Source of the DNA: CALDSL01 sp039810245
Lineage (GTDB): Bacteria; Chloroflexota; Anaerolineae; Anaerolineales; Anaerolineaceae
Direction of reading: 5' to 3'
Assembly: GCA_039810245.1 (NCBI GenBank)
Contig: JBDHWQ010000016.1
Span: 1-64,000, forward strand
Length of the DNA stretch: 64,000 nucleotides
Under the pieces are notes generated by a model. The model had not been told where the DNA came from. It was given only the letters and a program-made list of their open reading frames with translations, and did no database searches. The first letter of the stretch is position 1, and the number at the start of each line of letters is the position of its first letter. Positions 16,301 to 24,727 of the stretch are shown one piece after another. A program made the translations under genes and the position numbers.

Positions 16301-19300
16301 CGATCTGGATCGTGACCGGCAGTTCGGTGTGCTGGTCAAGCTCGTGATAGAAATTGATGATCTGCATGATGGTTTCGACCGCCCGTTCCGGGTCGTTTTC
16401 ATGCGTCACCGGCGCGCCGAAGATGGCGGTCACCCCATCCTGCTGGCGGTTTACCTGGCCGCCGTTTTCGCGGATCAGCTCGGACATGGATGGAATGAGG
16501 AAGGCGATGGTCTCGAAAATCAATTCTTCTTCGGCGCCGGGTTTGGGGGCAAGGATGGCATGGAAGACGGTGGTGGTAAACCATTCACCATCCGGCATTT
16601 GCAGGCGGCTGCGCAGGGTGTCCAGCTCATCTGCCACCGGGCTTTCCTTGCTGAAACGATCGGAAGCGACAGGCGTGAGCAGGCGCATGTTTTTGGCGCG
16701 CTGCAACTCGTGTTTGGCGCCCAGGGCTTCAAAGATGCGAATGGCGCCATCCAAAAGGCGCTCGGCGCGGTCGAGGTGCTGGTTGCGCAGCGTAAGGTCG
16801 TGCTGGCCCCAGGCCCAGCACACCACGCTCAGCTCGTAACGTGCTTTAGCTTCAGAAAAGCGGTCATTCAACTGCTGCGCCTGCTCGATCGAGGTGGTCA
16901 GGCAGGCATCGGCGTTGGAAAATTCGCCGATCTTGCCATACACAATGCCCATGATACGCTGGGCATCCATCTCTTTCTCGGTGATTTCGCCGCGCCTGGC
17001 GCGGTCGACCCCCAGTTGTGCAGAAGCCAGGGCCAGGTCGTAATGCTCTTCCTGCATCTCGATTTTGGCCTGCAACATAAAATACTGCGTGGTACGCTCG
17101 TTGCATTCCTCGAACGACTCGATAACCGCGCCGGCATTGTGCAGGTGCTGGCGGGCTTCTCCAGTGCGTCCTTCATACAGCGCCAGGCGGCACAGACCAA
17201 ATTCGGCATGCGCCAGGGCGATATTGAGGCCCAGGCGCTGGCTGATCTCGCGGCTGGTTTCCAGCTTGGCGCGCGCGTCCTGGAATTCGCCCAGGTCAAT
17301 CAGCACTTCGCCCAGGTTTTCCAGGTTTACCGGGCGCTCGGGGTCGTCGCCATACTCGCGGCGCAGGCGGTCGGCCTGTTCCAGGTACTCTACAGCCTGG
17401 GCCCATTTTTCGGTGGAATAATGAAGGATGCCCAGGTTGGAAAGGGCGTTGGCCATGCCCCAGTGGTAATGCAGGTTTTTGTAGATTTCGAGGCTGTGCT
17501 CCACGCTTTCGATCGCGTCGCTGAAGCGCGAGCGTGTCCAGTAGATGCCGCCGATGGTGTTGTAGAGCGAAGCCAGGGTGATGGGGTCTTCCGTTTCGGA
17601 GGTGGGCGTATCCAGCAGGGCCAGGTCCACCAGGTTGTAAGCTTCGTCCAGGTTGCGCTGGCGGAAGTAAACCCAGGCCAGGCGGTCGACCACGCGGCGC
17701 CAGATGACCGGGTACACCTTGCGTCCCGATTCGCCCAGCAGCTCTTTGCCCTGCCGCAGAAGCTGCACGGCGTAGTCCAGGTCGCCTTCGCGCGCGCGGA
17801 TATCTGCGAGCTCGCACAGGGCTTCGATCTGATTCTGGAAGGAACGCGCGTCTACCTGCTGGTTGATATCGCTCACCAGCAGCCGCTCGACGATATCTTT
17901 GAGCAGATTCGATGCTTCTTCCAGCTCGCCGGTAAATTTGAGCGCCTGGGCCAGCCCCACCTGGGCTTTTTCTTTCTGCGCCAGGTTGGGCTCGGGCAGG
18001 GTGGCCATCAGCGCCAGCACCTGGCGGCAAAGGTGGGCCACGGTGTCATTGGCGAAGTGCTGGTAGGCTTTTTCGGCAGAGATGAGGAAATAGGGGATGG
18101 CGTTGGCCGGTTTGAGGCTCTCGGAATAATGGTAGGCCAGCACCTGGTTACGCTCGCCGGGCAGCCAGTAATCGCCCGATTCGATCGCTTCGGCTGCGCG
18201 CGTATGCAGCTTGCGCAGATCGCGTTTGAGCAGCGTCTTGTAGATGGTTTCAGAGAGCAGAGGGTGCTTGAAGATGTACCCGTTTTCCACGTCCAGCCGA
18301 GTCTGCATCAGAAAATCGCGCGTTTCCAGTTCTGCCAGGTTATCCAGCAGGCTGCCGGCGTCTTCGCCCATCAGGTCTTGCAGCAGGCGCACGGAGAAAG
18401 TATCGCCCAGGATCGAGGCGCGCAGCAGCACATTTTTGAGGTTTTCGGGCAGGTGATCAAAGCGCGCCAGGATGATATCGCTCAGCGTACCGGGCACTTC
18501 TTCAATCAGCCGGCCGGCGGTGCTGGTGAGGTACCAGCTGCCATCGCGGTTGACCAGCCCGCCGTTATCCATGAGGATGCGCACCAGCTCTTCGGTATAG
18601 TACGGGTTGCCACCGGCGCGCGTGATGATGGTGTTCTTCAGTTCTTTTGCCGGGCGGGTGTCTTCCTGCACCAGTTGATCCACCAGCAGGTGGGCATCGG
18701 CTTCGGTGAGAGGTTGGATGAATACATCGTTGGGACGGTGCAGATGCTTTTCGGCGGCCATGCGGATGGTTTTGGCGAAGGCGTAGCGCTCAAAGTCGCG
18801 CGCCACCATCACCAGCATCAACGGCACGTTTTCCAGCGACTGGCAGAAGTATTCAAGGAACTGGCCGGAAGGCTGGTCTACCCAGTGCAGGTCGTCAAAG
18901 ACCAGCACCAGAGGCGTCTGGTGCGCCTGGGTGATAAAGAACATGCGCAGCGCAAAGTGCGTCTGGCGATGCAGCATGGATGGGTCGAGCAGTTTGATAC
19001 GCACATCCAGCACGGGGTCAGAGTGCAAGATGCCCAGCACGTGCATCAGATAGGGCAGGATATCGCTGCGGTCCAGGTCAAACTGCTCCAGGTGCTGGCG
19101 CAGCACTTTGCGCTGCTCCTGTATGGGGTCCAGCTCGGAGATGCCGAGGATATTACGCAGGATATCCGCCACCACACGGTAGGGCGTGATGCGCATGTAC
19201 AGGGCGCAGGTGCCCTGTGCCATGATCACACGCTGCGTGGACAGGTGTTTGCGGAATTCGGCCACCAGGCGGCTTTTACCAATGCCGGCCTCGCCGCTGC

Positions 19301-20285
19301 AAAAGACGATCTCGCTGCTGCTGGCGTCCAGCCCGCGCTGGTAGATATCAATCAGCCGGTCGAGGTGCTCGCGGCGGCCGATCATGGGAACCTGCAGACC
19401 GGGCAGCCCGCGCACCTGCCCGGGCGTGGAGTGCACGCCGGTGGGCTGGTAAACCATGGCCTGATCGACAGCGCCTTCTACTGGAATAGGCGGCAGGTTT
19501 TGGAAGTTGATGATCGGGCGGGTTCGCTGGTACGTGCTGAAGCTGACCAGAATCGCGCCCGGTTCGGCGGCTTTGAGCAGGCTGGAAGCCAGGTGCAGGG
19601 TATCGCCGATGACGGTATATTCCAGGTGCTGCTGGCCGCTCATGCTGCCGGCAATGACCGAGCCGGTGTTGATGCCGACGTGGATCTGGAACGGATAGCC
19701 GTAGCGCCGGGCCAGATCATCGACCATCTGGCCAATCTTGTAGGTCATCTCTAGCGCAGCGCGCAGGGCGCGTTCGGGGTCGTTTTCGTGGTTGAGCGGC
19801 AGGCCGAACAGGGTGACGATGCCGTGGCCGCTGTATTTGTCGATCGTGCCTTCATATTTATAGACAATATCGGCCAGCAGGTGGATGATCTCATCCACCG
19901 CCAGGTATATCACTTCGCTGTCCACCTCGCGCAGCACGGCGGCGAAGTTGGCAAGCTCTACCATCAGAACGGTCACTTCGCGGCGCTGGCCGTACAGCTC
20001 GCGCGAGCCCTGCATAAAGCGGTTGACCATCGAAGTTGGCATTTTGGCGCGCAGATCACGCAGCATGCGCTCCTGCATGGTCATGCCCGCCGTGGCCGGG
20101 GCAGGAGCTTCGTGATTGGCGCTGGAGCCGGCCTCGATGGGCGAGCCGCACTTCCCGCAGAAGCGGTCGGTGTTGGGAACCTCGGCGTTACATTTGCGAC
20201 AGCGGATTTTCAGCGTGGTGGCGCAGTTCAGACAGATGTGCGTGGTGTCTGAATTTTGAAATCCGCAATGAGGACATTCATTCAT
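13362..20285 (-). CDS. Giant duplicated zinc-ribbon/pseudo-cyclase/ATPase/TPR regulator
   Basis: The 2307-residue cytoplasmic protein has two zinc ribbons (CPHC...CLNC; CRKC...CGKC, residues 4-46), then a module that occurs twice: a class III nucleotide-cyclase-like domain (about 100-280 and 1235-1405), an AAA/STAND ATPase (Walker A GEAGIGKS at 331-338 and near 1455; Walker B LVLVFDDLHW and VIILDDLQW) and a long TPR array (about 690-1190 and 1830-2290). Both cyclase domains lack catalytic residues. In the first, Glu110 and His154 replace the metal-binding Asp residues, and His231 and Ser235 replace the transition-state Asn and Arg. The second keeps one Asp (QQDGVTAIFG) but has Gln and Met at the Asn/Arg sites. 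It is therefore probably a signalling scaffold rather than a cyclase. AAAGG precedes the ATG, and the diguanylate cyclase gene ends 19 nt upstream, so they form an operon. Confidence 0.9.
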   Translation of the reverse strand: MNECPHCGFQNSDTTHICLNCATTLKIRCRKCNAEVPNTDRFCGKCGSPIEAGSSANHEAPAPATAGMTMQERMLRDLRAKMPTSMVNRFMQGSRELYGQRREVTVLMVELANFAAVLREVDSEVIYLAVDEIIHLLADIVYKYEGTIDKYSGHGIVTLFGLPLNHENDPERALRAALEMTYKIGQMVDDLARRYGYPFQIHVGINTGSVIAGSMSGQQHLEYTVIGDTLHLASSLLKAAEPGAILVSFSTYQRTRPIINFQNLPPIPVEGAVDQAMVYQPTGVHSTPGQVRGLPGLQVPMIGRREHLDRLIDIYQRGLDASSSEIVFCSGEAGIGKSRLVAEFRKHLSTQRVIMAQGTCALYMRITPYRVVADILRNILGISELDPIQEQRKVLRQHLEQFDLDRSDILPYLMHVLGILHSDPVLDVRIKLLDPSMLHRQTHFALRMFFITQAHQTPLVLVFDDLHWVDQPSGQFLEYFCQSLENVPLMLVMVARDFERYAFAKTIRMAAEKHLHRPNDVFIQPLTEADAHLLVDQLVQEDTRPAKELKNTIITRAGGNPYYTEELVRILMDNGGLVNRDGSWYLTSTAGRLIEEVPGTLSDIILARFDHLPENLKNVLLRASILGDTFSVRLLQDLMGEDAGSLLDNLAELETRDFLMQTRLDVENGYIFKHPLLSETIYKTLLKRDLRKLHTRAAEAIESGDYWLPGERNQVLAYHYSESLKPANAIPYFLISAEKAYQHFANDTVAHLCRQVLALMATLPEPNLAQKEKAQVGLAQALKFTGELEEASNLLKDIVERLLVSDINQQVDARSFQNQIEALCELADIRAREGDLDYAVQLLRQGKELLGESGRKVYPVIWRRVVDRLAWVYFRQRNLDEAYNLVDLALLDTPTSETEDPITLASLYNTIGGIYWTRSRFSDAIESVEHSLEIYKNLHYHWGMANALSNLGILHYSTEKWAQAVEYLEQADRLRREYGDDPERPVNLENLGEVLIDLGEFQDARAKLETSREISQRLGLNIALAHAEFGLCRLALYEGRTGEARQHLHNAGAVIESFEECNERTTQYFMLQAKIEMQEEHYDLALASAQLGVDRARRGEITEKEMDAQRIMGIVYGKIGEFSNADACLTTSIEQAQQLNDRFSEAKARYELSVVCWAWGQHDLTLRNQHLDRAERLLDGAIRIFEALGAKHELQRAKNMRLLTPVASDRFSKESPVADELDTLRSRLQMPDGEWFTTTVFHAILAPKPGAEEELIFETIAFLIPSMSELIRENGGQVNRQQDGVTAIFGAPVTHENDPERAVETIMQIINFYHELDQHTELPVTIQIGVAAGKIVAGKHAAEAGAEFLAAGEPIQLAAMIAEACPSGRVWVAQPVYNLTSFRFEYTPTPSGVLENYDGGAVFEFEGLREQILPVRGLVGLKTPFIGRDKELDAMERMSRVLEGETGGIIWLEGEAGIGKSRLMREFSKLVVRYNARVLGGVCSARRSEFAFSLFSDLLMQVFDIQYNFTPRQIIEQVDQKLSAWSPDLMDTRPFLQLLLGVQPSGAQGERVTSMEPEQLRRQTFVAIHRIFSTMALQQPLVIILDDLQWIDSISADLLLYLSHLVVSRPILFVCAQRQKEISPYEQVLARTRSMHAENYIHIAIHPLTISECRQLLDEFLSSAGLPDTFLSLIVQQSGGNPYFIEEFVRLLIEKDFLRLVRGKLVANQALQADELAVPASLESLIRARVDSLEISTRHLLQVASIIGHRFNGNLLAQISERDDNHLLLEQLHTSGMLNPTPEDGYWEFSHPLIEVIVYNSVLRAQRRVLHQRTALALEYQWRGQEDDHAEDLAYHFRKAEVYDCALHYLILAGERAAARHANDVAVSFFEQAIELLNAVPGVGDEARWRIIHQMGEVYQFIGNYETSLAVLQSGLDLLQSELLSPAQRAGLYRRMGDTAHKKGDQEQAIDYLTRALDVIGEPYDTPSRTEAALIYARLGWCYFIMSDVERAKEAVYQSMVYAGQGKSVTTLAMAENYLGGIFYRQGDLQMALKHTHTAMDYWQDIGYSWGVAAALSNLGILESASGNWQAAYNAIKRSLDLRQKMGDVDGVAITNHNLGQLVRSLGDLAQAEMYYRDSLAVSRPFQMNRHAANSYVGLAQSLLGQGRIAEAGEALQECFRLAEEINALDIIIEAYCTRAEIDLASGQPTQAQESAQSAARLAEQIGVSQLLATTWRLTSASLLMQGNLQAAAETLQIAWQALTDGPDRLEEGRLHTVAMEIALAVQDTAEARSHAETAAEIFRDLGAVRDLAFLSKLGYHSEAAVN

Positions 20286-20304
20286 AGCAAAGCCTTTGAA
20301 AATA

Positions 20305-21612
20305 CTAGGGCTGCGAAATGTGGACGCGGTTGCGTCCGTTGGCTTTGGCGGCGTAGAGCGCCTGGTCGGCCATATCGCTCAGCGTCTCGGCGGTCTGGAA
20401 AGCCGGGAAACTGGAAATGCCGCAGCTATAGGTGAGATACAGCGGGCGGCTGTCATCGGGGTAGAAGGCGATTTCGGAGAAGTGCAGGCGGATCTCATCC
20501 ATGATCTTGAAGGCCTGCTCGGCGTCGCAGTCGACCAGCAGCGCCACCAGCTCATCGCCGCCATAACGGCCGACGATATCGTAGCTTCGCAATCGCTGCT
20601 TGAGCAGGCGCGACAGGCCCTTGAGCACGCTGTCGCCGGCGGCGTGGCCGTAGGTATCATTGACGCGCTTAAAGTGGTCAATATCGAGCATGGCTACCGA
20701 GAAAGGCGCAGCCTGCCGCCGGCAGCGGCTGACCTCGCGCGCCAGCACGTTGCGGAAGGCGGTGTGGTTGAGCAGATTGGTGAGGCTGTCGTGCACCATA
20801 TAGGAGCGCAGGATCTTGGAGCGTTCCAGCCGGCTGCGCACCACGGCCTTGAGGTGCGCAGCTTTGATCGGCTTGATCAAAAAGTCATCCCCGCCCAGGT
20901 CCAGGGCTTCGATGCGCTTGGCGAAATCATCTTCGCTGGAGAGGAAGATGATCGGGATGCTGACGAAATCGTCAATCTGTCGGATGACGCGCGCCAGGTT
21001 GGCGGTGTTGACCTCTGACATAAAGGTATCGATCAGGATCAGGTCGGGGTGGTACTCACGCACCTGTTCGAGCACGCTGCTGGACCTGGCGGCGATCTGC
21101 GCGTCGATCCCCGACATTTTGAGGATCATCTGATAATAGCTGGCGATGGTGTATTGATCTTCGACGATCAGCACGCGGAACTGGTCGGGGGTGGTGATGG
21201 TGCGGTTGAGCGAGTCGAGCTTATCCACCAGGCTGACGAAATTGATCGGCCGGGTGAAGAAGGCCAGGCCGCCGGCCTGCAGCGCCTTCATGCGCACGTC
21301 CTGATCGTCATGCTCCGAAATGAAAATCAGCGAGCAGCAGTTCTGCTGCAGTTCGGCGATCTCGGCGAATATACTGGCATCCACACGCTGCTGCTCATCC
21401 AGGGGGATATCGACCAGGATCGCAATCGAGTGATGGTCGGCGTAACGGTGAACCAGGCCGCTGATATCACGCACGTGCTGCACGAAATAACCGAAATGGG
21501 TGATTTGCTGCGAGACGTAGGCGGCGAAATCAACATCGCGTGTTACCAAATACACCAGCCTTTCTGTTGGCTGTGCCAGCAAAAATGGACTGGTAACCCT
21601 GGTCTTATCCAT
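20305..21612 (-). CDS. Double-receiver GGDEF diguanylate cyclase
   Basis: The 435-residue response regulator has two receiver domains (about residues 15-135 and 143-265) and a C-terminal GGDEF domain (about 275-432). The active-site loop reads RYGGDEL, a common variant that keeps the essential Gly-Gly-Asp-Glu. An inhibitory RxxD site (RSYD) lies five residues before it, so feedback by cyclic di-GMP is likely. The second receiver is complete (LIDTFM phosphoacceptor, LIKPIK lysine). In the first, the conserved Lys is Arg (FFTRPI), so it may be a pseudo-receiver. It ends 19 nt before the giant regulator gene, which it probably shares a transcript with. Confidence 0.93.
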   Translation of the reverse strand: MDKTRVTSPFLLAQPTERLVYLVTRDVDFAAYVSQQITHFGYFVQHVRDISGLVHRYADHHSIAILVDIPLDEQQRVDASIFAEIAELQQNCCSLIFISEHDDQDVRMKALQAGGLAFFTRPINFVSLVDKLDSLNRTITTPDQFRVLIVEDQYTIASYYQMILKMSGIDAQIAARSSSVLEQVREYHPDLILIDTFMSEVNTANLARVIRQIDDFVSIPIIFLSSEDDFAKRIEALDLGGDDFLIKPIKAAHLKAVVRSRLERSKILRSYMVHDSLTNLLNHTAFRNVLAREVSRCRRQAAPFSVAMLDIDHFKRVNDTYGHAAGDSVLKGLSRLLKQRLRSYDIVGRYGGDELVALLVDCDAEQAFKIMDEIRLHFSEIAFYPDDSRPLYLTYSCGISSFPAFQTAETLSDMADQALYAAKANGRNRVHISQP

Positions 21613-21755
21613 GATGGCTATAGCTGCCCCCTTTCGCGAACGGTGGAGAGAGCGCTCTCACTCCTACCGGCAGCCCGTGTCATTTCGCTGAACAATAACC
21701 GGGCCGGCTTGCACTGCGTAAACGATGATACCGATGGCCTCATAACGTTGAAAGA

Positions 21756-22178
21756 TCAGCCTGCCAGGCATGATGGATTCACATCCAAATCAGATATCCC
21801 GGCAGAGAGGAATGTGCCGGAAGCGTTCACTTTTTGGATCGCGCTCATCAGCTCTTCCGGCAGGTCTTTTTTTAGCACATACCCCCTGGCTCCACACTCA
21901 AATGCTTTGACAACAATGGCTTCATCGGCGAGCATCGAAAGTACCAGCACGCGCGTGCGCAGCGTTTTTGGCAGCGCAGATAACACTTCCAAACCGTTCA
22001 GGCATGGCATGTGAATATCGAGCAGCAGCACGTCCGGCTCGTGGCGCATGGTCAGGTCGAGCGCCTGCTGGCCGTCCTGGGCTTCGAATAAGACCTGGTA
22101 ATCTTTGGCATGGCTGAACAGGATGCGAAGCGTTTTGCGCACAATCGGATGGTCATCCGCGATGCCGACACAAATCAT
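21756..22178 (-). CDS. Stand-alone receiver protein
   Basis: The protein of 140 residues is a single CheY-like receiver domain of the NarL type: acidic pair ADDHPIVR, phosphoacceptor Asp in VLLLDIHMP, and the Lys in GYVLKKDLPEEL. No DNA-binding domain follows; about 20 residues remain after the receiver. The start at 22178 has GAGGGG just upstream; the frame is open to 22220. It may work as a phosphate-shuttle or sink for the histidine kinase encoded upstream, or as a degraded NarL regulator that lost its helix-turn-helix. Confidence 0.85.
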   Translation of the reverse strand: MICVGIADDHPIVRKTLRILFSHAKDYQVLFEAQDGQQALDLTMRHEPDVLLLDIHMPCLNGLEVLSALPKTLRTRVLVLSMLADEAIVVKAFECGARGYVLKKDLPEELMSAIQKVNASGTFLSAGISDLDVNPSCLAG

Positions 22179-22316
22179 AGCCCCTCTATGCTCGCTGCGA
22201 AATATGCGCCTGTAACTCACAATTGGAGATGGTAGTATTAATTATGCAGGAACAGCCGGGCGGCTCAAAACGTAGTTATACCGAGATTAGGATGTGAAAT
22301 ATACGTGTTTCAGAAG

Positions 22317-22970
22317 CTATTCCAGCGAAATGATACCCCGCTTGATGGCGAAGCGCACCACGTCTGTGGTATTGGCAAAACCCATTTTGTGCATCAGGCT
22401 GGCGCGGTGCGTTTCGACGGTGCGCCGGCTGATGGAAAGACGCCGGGCAATTTCTGCCGAAGACAGGCCCTCGGCAACGAGCTGCAGCACTTCGCGCTCG
22501 CGGTCCGAAAGCTGCTCATAGGATCCGGCCGGTGTCTTTTCCTGTGACTGCTTGACCATCAGGCTAATCAGGCTGTTGTTGAGCTTGCGGCTCAGGTAGC
22601 GCTCGCCCTGCACCACATCATGGATCGCCTGCGCCAGCTCGGTGGGGGTGCTTTCTTTGAGCACGTAGCCCATCGCCCCGCTGCGCAGCGCCTGCAGCAC
22701 GTATTCGTCATCCTGGTGCATGGAGAGGATGATGATGCGCGTGGCGGGCGCGCGTGACGCGAGCTGGCGCGTGACTTCCAGTCCATTGAGCGCGGGCATC
22801 ATTAAGTCAACAATGAGCACATCCGGGCGTTTTTGCTCCACGAGCTGCACCGCTTCCAGTCCATCAGCGGCTTCGCCTACCACTAGAAAGGCAGGGTCCG
22901 ATTCGAGCAGGCGGCGCAGCCCCTGGCGCAGAATGGCATGATCGTCGGCGAGGATGAGCTTAACGGTCAT
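22317..22970 (-). CDS. LuxR/NarL-type response regulator
   Basis: The protein of about 217 residues has an N-terminal receiver (LILADDHAILR; phosphoacceptor in LIVDLMMPALNG; Lys in GYVLKESTP) and a C-terminal LuxR helix-turn-helix (LSDREREVLQLVAEGLSSAE, then ISRRTVETHRASLMHKMG). The start at 22970 overlaps the stop of the histidine kinase by 11 bases, so the two form a coupled two-component system. The extra 59 residues of the open frame lie inside the kinase gene and are ignored. Confidence 0.93.
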   Translation of the reverse strand: MTVKLILADDHAILRQGLRRLLESDPAFLVVGEAADGLEAVQLVEQKRPDVLIVDLMMPALNGLEVTRQLASRAPATRIIILSMHQDDEYVLQALRSGAMGYVLKESTPTELAQAIHDVVQGERYLSRKLNNSLISLMVKQSQEKTPAGSYEQLSDREREVLQLVAEGLSSAEIARRLSISRRTVETHRASLMHKMGFANTTDVVRFAIKRGIISLE

Positions 22971-24618
22971 GGCGACGACGCTCCACGGGATGCTCGACCG
23001 GCAGTACGGCCTGGATCGTCGTGCCGGCGCCGGGCTGTGACTGGATATCGAAGTAGCCGCCAACCAGGGTGGCGCGCTCTTGCATGCCGTTAATACCAAA
23101 AGCGCGGTCGCGGTCATTGAGGAAATCGAGGGAAAAACCGCGGCCATGGTCCTGTATGGTCAATATCAACTCCCCCTGCTGGTAGCAAACAGTCACGCAG
23201 GCATCGCGCACGCCGGCATAGCGGCCGATATTGGTCAGCGCTTCCTGAGCGATGCGGAAGGCGGCGGTTTCCACGGCTGCACTGAAGCGGCGGTCGAGGC
23301 CGGTGAACTGCGCGTGCACCTGGATGCCGGTCTGGCGGGTAAACCGCTTAAAGAAGCCGGCCAGGGCCGGCTCGAGCCCCAGATCATCCAGCGTGCTGGG
23401 CCGCAGCCGCAGTGACAGCTCGCGGATTTCGTCCATCAGATTGCCGGCCAGGGCTTGGGCTTCAGCCAGCATCTGTGCCAGCTCTTCACCCTGTAAGCCT
23501 TTACACAGGTCGAGGGTCAGATTCATGGCGGTCAGCTCCTGGCCAATCTGGTCGTGCAGTTCGTGGGCGATCATGCGCCGCTCGGCTTCCTGCACCTCTA
23601 CCAGTTTTTGCGAGAGCTTGTACAGGCGCTCGCGGCCGCTTCGCACCTGTTCGAACAGGCGCGCATGCGCGATCACTTCCGAAACCTGGTTGGCAAAGGT
23701 TCTCAGCAGGCTGAGGTCTTCTTCCGCAATTGTTTTGACCGTATCCAGGTTGAGCAGCGTAATCGCACCCAGCAGCTCGCCCTCATATTCCAGGCCTATC
23801 ACGCCAATGGTGCGGATGTCGATCACTTGTTGTATATCTGACGCTACCAGCCCGGGCACCTGGCGCGCATCGGGGATGATGATAATATCGCCGTAGCGTT
23901 CGCGCATCTCTAAAAAGCGCCGGCGTGAGATAGGCTGGTAAAGAGCCGGGTCGTTAGGCAGATCCTGGCCGGCAAAGAGCGTCTTCACCAGCATGGCGTC
24001 TTGCGCCGGGTCGTACTGCTGAGCAATGGTGGCTGAAATGCCGATGGCGCGGGTGATCTCCTGGCAGGCTACCGCAAGGATTTGCTCGATGTTCAAATCC
24101 TGGCTCAGGCGCGAAGCCAGCCGGGCAACCGCTTCGGCGCGGCGCGCCTGGAGCTCGAGCTGCACCTCGGCCTGGCGCTGCGCGGTGATGTCCTGGATGA
24201 TTGCTCCCAGGTAATGGCCGTCCTGAGCGTGGATGGGGAAGGGCACCATGCTCATCCACCGCGGCGTGCCATCTTTGTGCCGCACCAATGCTTTGATCGG
24301 CTGGCCGGCGGTGGTCAGCGGGCCGTCGCGCAACACCCGGCGCACGTTTTGTTCGTTGAAGCGCGGCGCGCTTTCCTCGTCGTCTGAAAACAGGCTGTGC
24401 AGAACCCAGATCTGCCTGCCGCGCACCTCGTCAAACGAATAACCGGTGAGCTGCTCCAGCGCCGGGTTCCATTCAATGATCCGGCCATCATTATCCACGA
24501 TTGCCAGGCCAGCCGGCGTTTGCTGGATCACGGCCTGAAGCTCCACGCCGGCAGAGGGCGTGGTATCCGGAGAAGGAGCGCGGTTGTGCGGCTTTGCATT
24601 CCGCAAGACTGCCATCAT
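22960..24618 (-). CDS. PAS-GAF histidine kinase (NarX/DegS-like family)
   Basis: The 552-residue cytoplasmic kinase has a PAS domain (about residues 25-150), a GAF domain (about 170-315), a HisKA_3 dimerisation region with phospho-accepting His in RRMIAHELHDQIGQELTA, and an HATPase domain ending in GIQ-like glycine boxes (FGINGMQERA; GAGTTIQAVLP). In the N box the usual KHA is replaced by RYA (EALTNIGRYA). There is no transmembrane segment, so it senses a cytoplasmic signal. It starts with two adjacent ATG codons (24618 and 24615) and lacks a clear Shine-Dalgarno. The partner regulator overlaps its 3' end. Confidence 0.93.
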   Translation of the reverse strand: MMAVLRNAKPHNRAPSPDTTPSAGVELQAVIQQTPAGLAIVDNDGRIIEWNPALEQLTGYSFDEVRGRQIWVLHSLFSDDEESAPRFNEQNVRRVLRDGPLTTAGQPIKALVRHKDGTPRWMSMVPFPIHAQDGHYLGAIIQDITAQRQAEVQLELQARRAEAVARLASRLSQDLNIEQILAVACQEITRAIGISATIAQQYDPAQDAMLVKTLFAGQDLPNDPALYQPISRRRFLEMRERYGDIIIIPDARQVPGLVASDIQQVIDIRTIGVIGLEYEGELLGAITLLNLDTVKTIAEEDLSLLRTFANQVSEVIAHARLFEQVRSGRERLYKLSQKLVEVQEAERRMIAHELHDQIGQELTAMNLTLDLCKGLQGEELAQMLAEAQALAGNLMDEIRELSLRLRPSTLDDLGLEPALAGFFKRFTRQTGIQVHAQFTGLDRRFSAAVETAAFRIAQEALTNIGRYAGVRDACVTVCYQQGELILTIQDHGRGFSLDFLNDRDRAFGINGMQERATLVGGYFDIQSQPGAGTTIQAVLPVEHPVERRRHDR

Positions 24619-24643
24619 GTTGGTTGGGCCTGCTCGCCTGGCG

Positions 24644-24649
24644 ATTGTA
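24644..24649 (-). promoter_or_regulatory. Candidate -10 box of the histidine kinase gene
   Basis: TACAAT on the minus strand lies 25 nt upstream of the ATG at 24618. No good -35 box is visible. Confidence 0.3.
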
Positions 24650-24727
24650 AAAAAAGCTGGATGAGGATACTCGTATTATACAGAAATTGTGGTACTTTAT
24701 TAATTGTCGTTTCTGAAAGGAGTCACC

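Noticed and set aside
16266..19754. Plus-strand open frame of 1162 codons opposite the giant regulator
   Set aside because: It is a high-GC antisense shadow. Its translation has no recognisable domains, while the minus strand has zinc ribbons, P-loops and TPRs.
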